Source: Deinococcus sedimenti
Lineage (GTDB): Bacteria > Deinococcota > Deinococci > Deinococcales > Deinococcaceae
DNA: 64,000 nt
Direction of reading: 5' to 3'
NCBI RefSeq assembly: GCF_014648135.1
Contig: NZ_BMQN01000002.1
Coordinates: forward strand, 434,001-498,000
This document shows positions 1 through 8,113 of this stretch, piece by piece (the stretch's first letter is position 1; each line of letters begins with the position of its first letter). A program made the position numbers and the translations under genes. The notes beneath the pieces were generated by a model, which had not been told where the DNA came from, did not search any database, and saw nothing but the letters and a program-made list of their open reading frames with translations.

Positions 1-666
1 CCCCGCCCGCGCGAACGCGTCCCGCACCGCCTCGCCCTCGCTGAACTGCTCGCGGCTGATGTCCCCCCGGTCCCCGAGCTGGGTGGCCTGCATCAGCGCG
101 CCCTGCCGCTCCGTCAGGCCCGTGGTGAGGCCCCGGCGGAACCAGCCGCGCAATCCGCCCTGCGGCTGGAACTCCCGCACCCGCGCCCCCACCAGCGAGC
201 CGCCGGGCGTGACGCTCAGCAGACCCCCCTGCGCGCGGAACCACGCCGCCTGATCGAAGCCCCCGGGCGTGCGGCGGCCCTCCGGGGCGAGCAGGCGACC
301 CGACACCCGCAACTGCCCCGGGCCCTGCGTGGGCTTCGGCGCCAGGGTGAGTCGCGCGGGCGGGTCGCGCAGCGTCAGGAACTGCCCGTCCCACTCGCCC
401 TGCACCGTCACCAGTGCCCCGAACCACGGGGTCAGGGCGTTCGGGCGGGTCAGGACCGCGTGAGCCGAGGCCCAGCCCGCCGCGCCGCCCAGCAGCACCA
501 GCAACAGGAGTACCGGGCGGGCGTGCCACAGCACCAGCCCCGCCCCGACCAGCAGCGCCACCACGCCCCACCCCTGCCCCAGCGCGAGCAGGATGCCGCC
601 GATCACGCCTGCCACTGCCGGGACCGGCCACGGCAGGCTGCCCGCGCGGGGCAGGGGCGCGTTCAG
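1..666 (-). CDS. comEC: ComEC-type DNA uptake channel, N-terminal part (partial)
   Basis: The frame runs off the left edge; only about the first 220 residues are visible. ComEC proteins form the inner-membrane channel that takes up single-stranded transforming DNA. Translation shows two or three N-terminal hydrophobic helices (rich in VAGVIGGILLALGQG and LLLLVLLGGAAGWA), then a soluble DUF4131-like region with the typical FDxxxWFRAQG element, followed by RGWFRRGL and a TERQGALMQA stretch leading to the competence domain. The frame directly follows comEA, and the stop of comEA (663-665) overlaps a CTG at 664-666. No ATG or GTG occurs close to that point, so the start is uncertain: CTG at 666 or an in-frame GTG slightly downstream. 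Identification is good, start poor. Confidence 0.8.
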   Translation of the reverse strand, partial: MNAPLPRAGSLPWPVPAVAGVIGGILLALGQGWGVVALLVGAGLVLWHARPVLLLLVLLGGAAGWASAHAVLTRPNALTPWFGALVTVQGEWDGQFLTLRDPPARLTLAPKPTQGPGQLRVSGRLLAPEGRRTPGGFDQAAWFRAQGGLLSVTPGGSLVGARVREFQPQGGLRGWFRRGLTTGLTERQGALMQATQLGDRGDISREQFSEGEAVRDAFARAG

Positions 667-1172
667 AACGACACCAGCGGTTCCAGCGCCTGCAGAGCCG
701 CCGGTCCGATGCCCTTCACGCGGTCCAGGTCCGCCAGCGACCGGTAGGGCCGCCCCGCCACGATCCTCGCCGCTAGCGCCGGGCCGACCTTCGGCAGGGC
801 CTCCAGCTGCTCCAGACTGGCCGAGTTCAGGTCCAACCGCCCCGAGATCAGCGGTTCGATGCTGCTCGTGGTGGGGTAGACCGGCGCCTCCGGCGTGGCG
901 GGTGCAGGCGAGGTCGCCGCAGGGAGCGCCGCGCGGGTCACGGTCGGCACGCGCGGCTGCGGGAACAGCGCCGGAACCAGCGTGAACGCCGCCGCGAGCA
1001 GCACCGCGCCGCCCAGCACGAGCGTCCAGGGATCCAGGCGGAATCTGGGCAGCTGGCGGGTCAGGGTGGGCGGGGTGCCGCCCGGGGTGGGGGCGTGCCG
1101 ACCCGCCTGGAGGCCTGTGGATGACGTGGGGGAGGACGCGGGGCGACCCGGTGCCGCCTCTGAACTGGGCAT
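663..1172 (-). CDS. comEA: ComEA, helix-hairpin-helix DNA-binding competence protein
   Basis: 169 residues. ComEA is the membrane-anchored receptor that binds incoming double-stranded DNA and hands it to ComEC, whose gene follows directly. The N-terminus is Pro/Thr-rich; one membrane segment lies near residues 48-70 (TLVLGGAVLLAAAFTLVPAL), then a Pro/Ala-rich linker. The C-terminal about 60 residues hold the tandem HhH domain: LDLNSASLEQLEALPKVGPALA followed by the second hairpin RVKGIGPAALQAL. This order (anchor, linker, HhH) and the comEA-comEC arrangement are typical. The start is the ATG at 1172, with only a weak ribosome-binding site. Gene order and spacing suggest cotranscription with comEC. 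Confidence 0.92.
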   Translation of the reverse strand: MPSSEAAPGRPASSPTSSTGLQAGRHAPTPGGTPPTLTRQLPRFRLDPWTLVLGGAVLLAAAFTLVPALFPQPRVPTVTRAALPAATSPAPATPEAPVYPTTSSIEPLISGRLDLNSASLEQLEALPKVGPALAARIVAGRPYRSLADLDRVKGIGPAALQALEPLVSF

Positions 1173-1219
1173 CGGTCAGCTTAGAAGTCTGTCAGGGGGC
1201 GCGCTGCCTCATCTGCCCT

Positions 1220-1249
1220 TTGCCCTGCGGGCGGACGTCATGCTATATT
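1220..1249 (+). promoter_or_regulatory. Promoter of the rpmH-rnpA-yidD-yidC operon
   Basis: TTGCCC at 1220-1225 and TATATT at 1244-1249 are separated by 18 bases. The transcript would have an untranslated leader of about 85 bases, containing the small palindrome CCTCCCGAGGGAGG near 1261-1274, before rpmH at 1342. Inferred from motifs only. Confidence 0.6.
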
Positions 1250-1341
1250 CCCGGAGTTTGCCTCCCGAGGGAGGCGTTCCCGCGTGACGCTGCGCGCCCG
1301 GCCAGGAGGCCAGCGGCTCCGTGGGAAAAGAGGAGAGCACC

Positions 1342-1485
1342 ATGAAGCGTACCTACCAGCCCAACAACCGCAAGCGCGCCAAGACCCACGGCTTCCGCGC
1401 CCGCATGAAGACCAAGTCCGGCCGGAACATCCTCGCGCGTCGCCGCGCCAAGGGCCGTCACCAGCTCACCGTCGCCGACGAGTAA
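1342..1485 (+). CDS. rpmH: 50S ribosomal protein L34
   Basis: 47 residues. It begins [18 protein letters not shown] and continues with the conserved [19 protein letters not shown] core; this is L34 over its whole length. L34 is a small basic protein of the large ribosomal subunit that contacts 23S rRNA. A purine-rich ribosome-binding site (AGAGGAGAG) ends 5 bases before the ATG. It is the first gene of the rpmH-rnpA-yidD-yidC cluster found in most bacteria, usually near oriC, although dnaA is not in this window. The rnpA reading frame also stays open right across this gene (from GTG 1284), which recalls the nested rpmH/rnpA arrangement of Thermus. Confidence 0.97.
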   Translation: MKRTYQPNNRKRAKTHGFRARMKTKSGRNILARRRAKGRHQLTVADE

Positions 1486-1559
1486 GCTCCCCCCCCGGAG
1501 CGGCCCTCATCGCACAGTCTGATCCCCCCAGCGCCACGCAGGAACGGCCCCGCCGTCCG

Positions 1560-2060
1560 GTGGCGCTGGACTCGTTACGGGGCGACCGGGAATTCCGCAA
1601 GGTCCGCGCCCACGGGCAGGCGGTGCGCGACCCGCTGTTCACGCTGCGCGTCACCGAGTACCGCCCCCGCCACGGCGAGACGTGGCGGCCCCGCGCGATC
1701 ATCGGCATCGTCGTCAGCAAGAAGACCCTGAAGCGGGCCGTGGACCGCAACCGCGCCCGCCGCCGCGCCCGCGAGGCCCTGCGCACCCTGCCCGGTGGCC
1801 TCCCGGCCTGCCGCGCCATCCTGCTGCCCAACCCCGCCATCCTGGACGTGCCCTTCACGGACCTCCAGGCCGCCCTGACACGCGCCCTGAGCCGCGCGCC
1901 GGGACGGGGCGGCAAGGGCAGCAGCGGCAAGGGCGGCGCCCAGAAGGGCCGGGGGGGCGGGAACCCGCGCGGCGGCGGACGCGTATCTGCCCCCGTGCCC
2001 CCCGCCATTCAGCCCGCGCTAGACTCACCGGAACCCGACCCGCACGGAGGGACCGCGTGA
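1560..2060 (+). CDS. rnpA: Ribonuclease P protein component
   Basis: About 166 residues from the GTG at 1560. RnpA binds the 5' leader of precursor tRNA and supports catalysis by the RNase P RNA, which is encoded at 22515-22947. The start gives [19 protein letters not shown]; the signature follows at about residues 50-75 ([24 protein letters not shown]), including the RNR motif. The C-terminus is extended by a Gly/Lys-rich low-complexity tail ([23 protein letters not shown]) and a Pro-rich end. No ribosome-binding site is seen before 1560. The frame is open upstream to a GTG at 1284, spanning rpmH, so a much longer product as in Thermus cannot be excluded. The stop overlaps the yidD start (GTGA at 2057). 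Confidence 0.9.
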   Translation: MALDSLRGDREFRKVRAHGQAVRDPLFTLRVTEYRPRHGETWRPRAIIGIVVSKKTLKRAVDRNRARRRAREALRTLPGGLPACRAILLPNPAILDVPFTDLQAALTRALSRAPGRGGKGSSGKGGAQKGRGGGNPRGGGRVSAPVPPAIQPALDSPEPDPHGGTA

Positions 2061-2311
2061 ACGCGCCCCGCAAACTGATGGTCCGGGCCGTCCGTTCCTA
2101 CCAGCAGCACCTCTCGCCCCGCAAGCCCGCGCCCACCTGCCGCTTCACCCCGACCTGCTCGGAGTACGCCGCGCAGGCCATCGAACGGCACGGCGCCGTC
2201 CGCGGCGGCTGGCTGGCCGCGTGGCGCGTCATGCGCTGCAATCCCCTGGTGCCCGGCGGGTTCGACCCGGTCCCCGAGCACTTCCCCAAGAGGCAACCCC
2301 GAAACCCATGA
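2057..2311 (+). CDS. yidD: YidD membrane protein insertion efficiency factor
   Basis: 84 residues. YidD is a small amphipathic inner-membrane-associated protein thought to help YidC insert proteins. The family core is plain: [18 protein letters not shown], then [19 protein letters not shown] with the conserved Cys residues, then the [14 protein letters not shown] motif. The GTG start overlaps the rnpA stop (GTGA) and the TGA stop overlaps the yidC start (ATGA), so the gene is translationally coupled on both sides. An AGGG-containing ribosome-binding site precedes the GTG. Length is normal for the family. Confidence 0.95.
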   Translation: MNAPRKLMVRAVRSYQQHLSPRKPAPTCRFTPTCSEYAAQAIERHGAVRGGWLAAWRVMRCNPLVPGGFDPVPEHFPKRQPRNP

Positions 2312-3942
2312 AGACACGACACCTGCTTCCAATCGCCGCCCTGGGCGGCATGCTGCTGCTCAGCGGCTGCGGTCAGACCGGCCCGCTGCCCACCTTCGGC
2401 AAGGCCATCACTCCCGAGTGGATCAAGGCCGACTTCGACGGCCAGCCCGGCGACGAGTACATCGCCACGAGCAACCTCCAGGACGTGGTGTTCAACGCCC
2501 GCGGCGAGATCATCGGCTGGTACGTCAAGGGCTACGCCGGCACCCCCTACATCAAGAAGAAGGGTGACGGCACCTACGACTTCAGCGCCCTGACCAACCA
2601 GAAGGGCATCGTGAACATGGTCGCCGGGCGCAAGGCCCTGGCCGTCGAGGACAAGGCCGCCGGACTCGACCCCGCGCAACCCGCCGAGACGACCATCCCG
2701 ACCGGCCTCACCACCGACCTGAAAGCCAACCGGCAGGACGCCGTGTTCCGCTACACGCAGGGCGGCGCGACTGTCACGAAGACCGTCACCCTGCATCCCC
2801 GCAACTTCAAGGTCGACCTGCAGACCGATGTGACGGGCGGTTCCGAACGCGTGAACATCCTGTTCCCGGGTCTGGGTAAGGCCGACAACCCCCGCGTGCA
2901 GGCCTACGCGCAGGGCGCCGCGCAGCCGGCCGCCGTGCAGGGCAGCGGCACCCTGAACGTCGAGAACATCCAGTACGCTGCGTTGCAGGAGAATCCCAGT
3001 CAGGTCGCGCATGCGCTGATCATCCGGCCGCAACCGAACGCCCCCGTGCAGGACAGAGCGATGACCGGTACGGCCCCCACCCCCGACACCGTGAACGTCA
3101 CCCTGACGGGTGGCAGTCAGGGGCTGATCACGGCGTCCGTGCCGACCCCCAGCTTTCTGGAAGTGTACGGCGGGAAGAACGAACTGATCCACCTGTATCA
3201 GAGCGGCTACACCGATCTGCCCGGCCTGTTCAAGCCGAACTTCTTCGGTCAGATCAGCCTGCTGATCGTGAAGCTCATGGAGCAGATGTACAAACTGATC
3301 GGCAACTGGGGCCTGGTGCTGGTCCTCCTGACGATCCTGCTGCGCGCCATCATGTGGCCGCTGATGCAGGTGCAGGGCCGCACCACCGCCCGCATGCAGG
3401 TCATGCAGCCCAAGATCAAGGAAATCCAGGAGAAGTACAAGGACCGCAAGGACATGGACTCCCAGCGGGCCATGCAGGCCGAGATGGCCCAGCTGTACAA
3501 GGACTACAACTTCAACCCGGCCGGGTGCTTCTCCACGTTCCTGCCGTTCCCGGTGCTGATCGCCCTGTGGTCCACCATCCGCAACTTCGAGTTCGACAGC
3601 GGCTTCCTGTGGCTCCCGGACCTCGCCATTCCCGACCCGTTCTACCTGCTGGCGCTGGTGTACCTGATCGTGAACATCGGCCAGCTGTACGTCATGACCC
3701 GCAAGACGCCGGACATGTTCCGCCAGCAGGCGTTCATCTACCTGATCTTCCTGTACTTCGCGCTGACCTTCCCGGCGGGCGTGACGATCTACATCATCCT
3801 GTCCACCCTGATCGGCATCGGGCAGCAGATCCTGATCAACAAGCAGGTCGAGAAGGAAACCGCCACCATCGGCCAGAAGGTCGAGAAGGCCCCCGCGCGG
3901 CCCGCCAAGGCCAGCAAGACCATCGACGCGCCCAAGAAGTAA
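2308..3942 (+). CDS. yidC: YidC/Oxa1 membrane protein insertase
   Basis: 544 residues. YidC inserts membrane proteins, alone or together with SecYEG. Residues 1-21 form a signal sequence ending in a lipobox-like LLSGC, so Cys21 may be lipidated. Then comes a large extracytoplasmic P1 domain (about 25-310), followed by the conserved insertase core: helices near 325-352 containing the key Arg ([10 protein letters not shown]), a cytoplasmic charged hairpin ([19 protein letters not shown]), the [19 protein letters not shown] helix, and two further helices, ending in a Lys-rich tail. The large P1 domain is a diderm-type feature whereas a lipobox is usual in Gram-positive YidC proteins. ATGA overlap with yidD; last gene of the operon. 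Confidence 0.96.
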   Translation: MKTRHLLPIAALGGMLLLSGCGQTGPLPTFGKAITPEWIKADFDGQPGDEYIATSNLQDVVFNARGEIIGWYVKGYAGTPYIKKKGDGTYDFSALTNQKGIVNMVAGRKALAVEDKAAGLDPAQPAETTIPTGLTTDLKANRQDAVFRYTQGGATVTKTVTLHPRNFKVDLQTDVTGGSERVNILFPGLGKADNPRVQAYAQGAAQPAAVQGSGTLNVENIQYAALQENPSQVAHALIIRPQPNAPVQDRAMTGTAPTPDTVNVTLTGGSQGLITASVPTPSFLEVYGGKNELIHLYQSGYTDLPGLFKPNFFGQISLLIVKLMEQMYKLIGNWGLVLVLLTILLRAIMWPLMQVQGRTTARMQVMQPKIKEIQEKYKDRKDMDSQRAMQAEMAQLYKDYNFNPAGCFSTFLPFPVLIALWSTIRNFEFDSGFLWLPDLAIPDPFYLLALVYLIVNIGQLYVMTRKTPDMFRQQAFIYLIFLYFALTFPAGVTIYIILSTLIGIGQQILINKQVEKETATIGQKVEKAPARPAKASKTIDAPKK

Positions 3943-3955
3943 GCCCCGTCGAGGG

Positions 3956-3990
3956 AAAGCGCCCACCCGCAGTCAGGGGTGGGCGCTTTT
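3956..3990 (+). terminator. Rho-independent terminator after yidC
   Basis: Perfect 13-base arms AAAGCGCCCACCC and GGGTGGGCGCTTT around an 8-base loop, followed by T residues, 13 bases after the yidC stop. It may also serve the opposite-strand gene ending at 4002. Confidence 0.9.
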
Positions 3991-4001
3991 ACTGGTGAGG
4001 T

Positions 4002-4328
4002 TCAGGCCTTGTCGCTGTCTGCCTTCGTGTCCGGGTCGGTCGTCGCGCCGCTGGCGGGCAGGCCGCCCTGCATGCTCCCGAACGAGGTGGGGTTCACGTC
4101 CGTGCCGCCCTGCGCGTCGGGGCGCGGGTCGGTCGTCAGGCTCACCTGCTGCGCCTGCGAGGTGGTGTCCCCCGCGTCCGCGTTCACGTCGCTGACCCCG
4201 GTGTACTGCCCCTCGGTGGCGGCGTCCCCAGCGTACTTGGGCGTGCCGGTGTTCCACTGGCCCTGATCGTTGATGGTCTCCTGCGAGACGTTCGCGTTCG
4301 CCTGCCCGTTCGGTCTGCCCTCTCCCAT
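4002..4328 (-). CDS. Hypothetical low-complexity acidic protein
   Basis: 108 residues. I do not recognise a family. The protein has no signal peptide or membrane segment and is rich in Asp, Thr, Gly, Gln and Asn (for example GQANANVSQETINDQG and SDVNADAGDTTSQAQQ), which suggests an intrinsically disordered, hydrophilic protein. Such proteins are common in desiccation-tolerant bacteria, but a protective role here is only a guess. A strong ribosome-binding site (AGGAGG) sits 8 bases before the ATG, supporting real translation. It lies alone, convergent with yidC and separated from it by the shared terminator. Confidence 0.75.
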   Translation of the reverse strand: MGEGRPNGQANANVSQETINDQGQWNTGTPKYAGDAATEGQYTGVSDVNADAGDTTSQAQQVSLTTDPRPDAQGGTDVNPTSFGSMQGGLPASGATTDPDTKADSDKA

Positions 4329-4459
4329 GATGCTGCCTCCTGCCCCGCCCGCGCGGGGACCAACTGGATTGAATGCGTCGCCGCCCAGCGTAGGCCCGCG
4401 CAGGCTGGAATCGGGTGGGGGCCGCGTTCACCAGACCTTACGGCGCGGCCCGGTCCGGC

Positions 4460-4933
4460 TTAGCGGCCCTCGGACTCGCCACCCTCGCGTTCCCCACCGA
4501 AGGTCGCCTCCAGGCCCGCCGCGAGCTGTTCCTTCTCCTGCGCGTTCAGGCGGGCTTCCGGGTGCAGGGGGAGGTAGGTCGGTTCGGGCATGCTGCCGGA
4601 CCGGACTTCCTTGGCTGCCTCGTCCGCGTCGCGGCCGTAGCCGGGGACGTTCACGTTGAATTTGCTGCGGCCCTCGTCCACGTGCCGCTGCACCAGCCAG
4701 GAGATGGGCGCCACGTTGCTGTACCAGGGCCACACGGTCGCGTGACTGTGGCAGTCCGCGCAGGCCCGCGTGAACAGCGCCTCCGTCTGCGGGCTGTCCC
4801 ACTTCGGCTGCGCCTGAACGGTAGGATTGGCGTGGGCGCGGCCATACGGCACGAGTTGCGCGACGACGAACAGGCCGACGAGCCCCAGCAGCACGCGGGG
4901 CAGGAGGGGACGGCGGGTGGGATTCAGTCTCAT
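4460..4933 (-). CDS. Haem-binding domain protein (CxxCH)
   Basis: 157 residues. The N-terminus is basic and followed by a hydrophobic helix at about residues 13-30 (RVLLGLVGLFVVAQLVPYG), a signal anchor or signal peptide. Residues 58-62 form the c-type haem site CADCH, embedded in the family pattern of the haem-binding domain (PF14376-like): WDSPQTEALF before it and HATVWPWYSNVAPISWLV after it, then DEGRSKFNV. It is probably an exported mono-haem protein. The Glu/Gly-rich C-terminus looks disordered. The ribosome-binding site CGGAGG lies 4-5 bases before the ATG. No cytochrome oxidase or peroxidase gene is adjacent, so the electron partner is unknown. Confidence 0.85.
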   Translation of the reverse strand: MRLNPTRRPLLPRVLLGLVGLFVVAQLVPYGRAHANPTVQAQPKWDSPQTEALFTRACADCHSHATVWPWYSNVAPISWLVQRHVDEGRSKFNVNVPGYGRDADEAAKEVRSGSMPEPTYLPLHPEARLNAQEKEQLAAGLEATFGGEREGGESEGR

Positions 4934-5064
4934 GGTGCCTCCGGTGAACTCTGAAGCTCAGCCTGTGCTTCCTGGTCCATACCGGGATGTGTCTTGACCT
5001 GCGGGAACCTTAAGGGGCGCGGTGCCACCCCACTGCTTCCCGCGCCCCGCCTCCCGACTTCTCC

Positions 5065-6999
5065 TCACACCCGGTGGCGCAGCAGGCGCAGGCCCATGAA
5101 TACGACGAACACCGTGCCGCCCTCGTGCGCCAGGACGCCCAGCGGCAGCGGCACCTTGCCCGCCACGGCGAGCGGCGCGACGATCAGGATCACCCCGAAC
5201 GCGAACAGCAGGTTCGTGATCACGGTGCGCCGCGCGTCACGGGCCAGCCGGACGGCGCCCGCCAGTTTCCCGAGGTCGTTCTGCATGAGAACCACGTCCG
5301 CGCTCTCGATGGCGACGTCGGTGCCCGAGGCGACCGCCACGCCCAGGTCCGCGCGGGCCAGGGCGGGCGCGTCGTTCACGCCGTCCCCGACCATGGCGAC
5401 CGGGCCGGGCAGCTCACCGATCAGGCGCAGCTTGTCCTCGGGCAGCAGACCCGCGCGGTACTCACTGAGGCCCACCTCGGCGGCCACGCTGCGGGCGACC
5501 TCCTCGCGGTCCCCGGTCAGCATGACGCGGTGGGCGACGCCGCTGGCCTTCAGGGCGTCCAGCGCGGCGCGGATGTCGGGCCGCAGGGCGTCCGCGACGC
5601 CCATCACGCCGGTCACGCGCGGGCCGACGCCCACGATGACGCTACTGCTGCCGCGCGCGCCCAGGTCACTCAGGGCTGCCTGCTGGGTGGCGTCCAGCGT
5701 GGCACCCTGTCGGTCCGCGAGGCGGACGTTCCCCGCCCACGCGACCTGCCCGTCCGGCAGGCGTGCCTCTATGCCGTGACCGGGAATCGCCTGCGCGTCC
5801 GTCACGGTCAGTGGCGTCACGCCGCGTTCCTGCGCGGCGGTGACGATGGCCTGCGCGATGGGATGCTCGCTGTGGGCTTCCAGTCCGGCGGCCAGCGCCA
5901 GCGCCTGCCTCTCATCGTCCGCGTGCACGGCGGTCAGGGTCATGCGGGCCTGGGTCAACGTGCCGGTCTTGTCGAACGCCACGGTCTGCACGCCCGCCAG
6001 GGCGTCCATGGCGGCGCTGCTCTTGAACAGCACCCCGGCGCGCGCGGCGGCCGCCATGGCCGAGAGCATCACAGCCGGCGTGCTGATCACCACCGCGCAC
6101 GGGCTGGCGACCACCATGAACGTCATCGCGCGGTACCACGCGTCGTCCACGCTCAGGCCGAACCCGAAGCGCAACAGGGCGTACACGGCGGGCACGAGGG
6201 CCAGCACGATCATCGCGTACGGGCTCTCCCAGCGTTCCGTGAGGCTCTCGGTGCGGCTCTTCTGCGTCTGCGCCTGCTCCATCAGGCCCACCAGTCGCGC
6301 CAGGGTGCTCTCGCCCGCCGGGCGGATCACTTCGGCCTCCACGCTGCCGTTCAGGTTCACGGTCCCGGACGCCAGCTCCGCACCGGGGGCCTTGTCCACC
6401 GGGACGCTCTCGCCCGTGATGGGGCTCTCGTCCACGCTCGTCTGGCCCCGAACGACCCGCGCGTCGGCGGCGACCCGCTCGCCGGGCCGCACGACCAGCA
6501 GGTCCCCGATGCGGATCTCGCCCAGTTCGCACCATTTCTCCACGCCGTCCCGGCGGACGGTGGCGCCCTCCGGGTTCAGGTTCATCAGGGCCTGGATGGC
6601 GCTGGACGTGCGGCCCATCGCCCAGTCCTGCAGGGTGTTGCTCAGGCTGAACAGGAACAGCAGGATCGCGCCGTCCGCCGCCTGCCCGATGCTCGCCGCG
6701 CCCATGGCCGCGAGGACCATCAGCAGGTCCACGTCCAGCTTGCGTTTGGCAAACAGCGAGTGCAGCGCCTCGCGCCCGGCAGGAATGCCGCCTGCCAGGA
6801 ACGCCGTGACGTACCCGGCCCACTGCACCGCCGGGAGGTGCAGGAGGTACTGCCCAACCAGGCCCACGATGAGGCCCGCGAGGGTCAGGGCGGTGAGGGT
6901 GACGGCGCGGCGCAGCTCCGGCGACATCGTGAAGCGCGGCCCGGGCTGGTCGTTCTGTGGGGGCCGGTCGCGCGTGGGGGTAAGGGTCTGGGTGGTCAC
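5065..6999 (-). CDS. Heavy-metal-translocating P-type ATPase, P1B-4 type
   Basis: 644 residues from the GTG at 6999, which has GGAGG 6-8 bases upstream. P1B ATPases export metal ions from the cytoplasm using ATP. Visible motifs in order: TGES (actuator domain), VASPCAVVIST with the metal-site SPC, DKTGTLT (phosphorylated Asp), a HSEHPIAQAI nucleotide-binding motif, MVGDGVNDAPAL, and HEGGT in the last helix. The combination SPC plus HEGGT, with no N-terminal Cys-rich metal domain, marks the P1B-4 subgroup, which in studied members handles Co2+, Zn2+ or Fe2+; the substrate here is not shown by sequence. A small dyad and direct repeat upstream (7034-7068) may be the metal-response operator. Confidence 0.93.
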   Translation of the reverse strand: MTTQTLTPTRDRPPQNDQPGPRFTMSPELRRAVTLTALTLAGLIVGLVGQYLLHLPAVQWAGYVTAFLAGGIPAGREALHSLFAKRKLDVDLLMVLAAMGAASIGQAADGAILLFLFSLSNTLQDWAMGRTSSAIQALMNLNPEGATVRRDGVEKWCELGEIRIGDLLVVRPGERVAADARVVRGQTSVDESPITGESVPVDKAPGAELASGTVNLNGSVEAEVIRPAGESTLARLVGLMEQAQTQKSRTESLTERWESPYAMIVLALVPAVYALLRFGFGLSVDDAWYRAMTFMVVASPCAVVISTPAVMLSAMAAAARAGVLFKSSAAMDALAGVQTVAFDKTGTLTQARMTLTAVHADDERQALALAAGLEAHSEHPIAQAIVTAAQERGVTPLTVTDAQAIPGHGIEARLPDGQVAWAGNVRLADRQGATLDATQQAALSDLGARGSSSVIVGVGPRVTGVMGVADALRPDIRAALDALKASGVAHRVMLTGDREEVARSVAAEVGLSEYRAGLLPEDKLRLIGELPGPVAMVGDGVNDAPALARADLGVAVASGTDVAIESADVVLMQNDLGKLAGAVRLARDARRTVITNLLFAFGVILIVAPLAVAGKVPLPLGVLAHEGGTVFVVFMGLRLLRHRV

Positions 7000-7033
7000 G
7001 GGATGCCTCCGGGGTGGGGGAGAGGAACAACCC

Positions 7034-7068
7034 TCCTTAATAGGAAGGATTCTCAATAAGAGGATTCT
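7034..7068 (-). promoter_or_regulatory. Possible operator of the metal ATPase gene
   Basis: The region 35-70 bases upstream of the ATPase start holds an inverted repeat (TCCTT at 7034-7038 and AAGGA at 7045-7049) and a direct repeat AGGATTCT at 7046-7053 and 7061-7068, spaced 15 bases. The block is AT-rich compared with its surroundings. No clear -35/-10 pair could be assigned, so a regulator site is inferred only. Confidence 0.4.
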
Positions 7069-7201
7069 ACTCCCCCCGCCCCCCGAACTCAACGCAGAAC
7101 ACCCACCGGAATGCTCGGCAATCCCAGGCCGCCAGACCCGAACGCCGCCTCACCGGACAACAGCGAGGCGGCACACATCGGCTCAGGACTAGAACCTCCG
7201 C

Positions 7202-7984
7202 TCAACCGGGCCGTGCCACCCGCGTGACCGTCACGTCGGTGGTGCCCAGCCCGCGCCGGACCGTGAAGGTGCTGCTCACGCCCGGCGCGGCCCCCAGGCG
7301 CAACTCGTGAAAGTACGCGCCCTGCACGTCCACCCCGTCGATCGCGACGATCTCATCCCCGGTCTTCAATCCCGCCTGAGCGGCCGGGCTCCCGTCGAAT
7401 ACCGTGCGGCAGCGCACGCCCCGCCCGTCCGCGAGCGGTTCCAGCCACGCGCCCGTCATGCCCAGCCCCTGCAACCCCGGATGGTGCCGCCGCAGCAACC
7501 GCAGCTGGCCCCGGTGATTGATCTCGTCCTCGAACACGTGGAACCACATGAAGTGCCGGTTCCCCGTGCTGCCCCAGAAGGGGAGGGGTTCGTCCAGCCA
7601 CGCGTCATCCCGTGAACCCAGCAATTCCAGCGTTCCGGCGCGCACGCGGGCCAGTTCCTCCAGGTAGTGCCGCAGCGGGCGCCCCCGGATCTCCGCGCGG
7701 CCCTGCTCCCCGAGGTTCAGCCCCGGCCGGTACTGCGCCTCTAGGGCACTGTCCGGGTCCGGGTGCCCGTCGCTGATCAGCTGGTAGATGCGCTCCACGG
7801 CCGCCATGTGCGCCAGCAGCATCCCGGCGCTGTTCGCGTGCCCGTCCGGAATCAGGTCCAGTTCCTGTGGCGTCCAGCCCTGCACGGCGTCCAGCGTCGT
7901 CTCGCGCGTGTACGTCATCATCCCGACCAGGCGGGCGATCATGGGCGTGAAACCGGGCCGGTCCGTGAGCAGCGTGGAGGACAT
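7202..7984 (-). CDS. DinB-family protein fused to a C-terminal PDZ domain
   Basis: 260 residues. Residues about 10-165 form a DinB/DUF664-like four-helix fold with the usual metal-ligand His positions: LLAHMAAVERIYQ near 58, and HVFEDEINHRGQLRLLRR near 150. DinB-like proteins are often metal-dependent thiol transferases or proteins of unknown role. Residues about 180-255 form a PDZ domain (SPAAQAGLKTGDEIVAIDGVDV). I do not know a characterised protein with this order. No signal peptide is present, so it should act in the cytoplasm, where PDZ domains are uncommon outside membrane proteases. The start looks leaderless: TATGCT lies 6 bases before the ATG. Confidence 0.85.
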   Translation of the reverse strand: MSSTLLTDRPGFTPMIARLVGMMTYTRETTLDAVQGWTPQELDLIPDGHANSAGMLLAHMAAVERIYQLISDGHPDPDSALEAQYRPGLNLGEQGRAEIRGRPLRHYLEELARVRAGTLELLGSRDDAWLDEPLPFWGSTGNRHFMWFHVFEDEINHRGQLRLLRRHHPGLQGLGMTGAWLEPLADGRGVRCRTVFDGSPAAQAGLKTGDEIVAIDGVDVQGAYFHELRLGAAPGVSSTFTVRRGLGTTDVTVTRVARPG

Positions 7985-8113
7985 GTGAGCAGCATACGGG
8001 TCCGGAGCGGTCGCGTCCGCAGCGGGCCTGGCTTGATCGCACGCCGGGGGGGCGCATGAGCCGCATGACAGGTCCGGTCAGATGTCGGTCACCCCGGCGG
8101 CACATCTTCGCGC

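Noticed and set aside
2098..3966. Long minus-strand frame opposite yidC.
   Set aside because: Low-complexity Val/Gly/Asp/Leu-rich sequence, no family, fully antisense to yidC.
1220..3990. Possible replication origin near rpmH-rnpA-yidD-yidC.
   Set aside because: No dnaA or dnaN gene and no cluster of DnaA boxes was seen; gyrB is 28 kb away.
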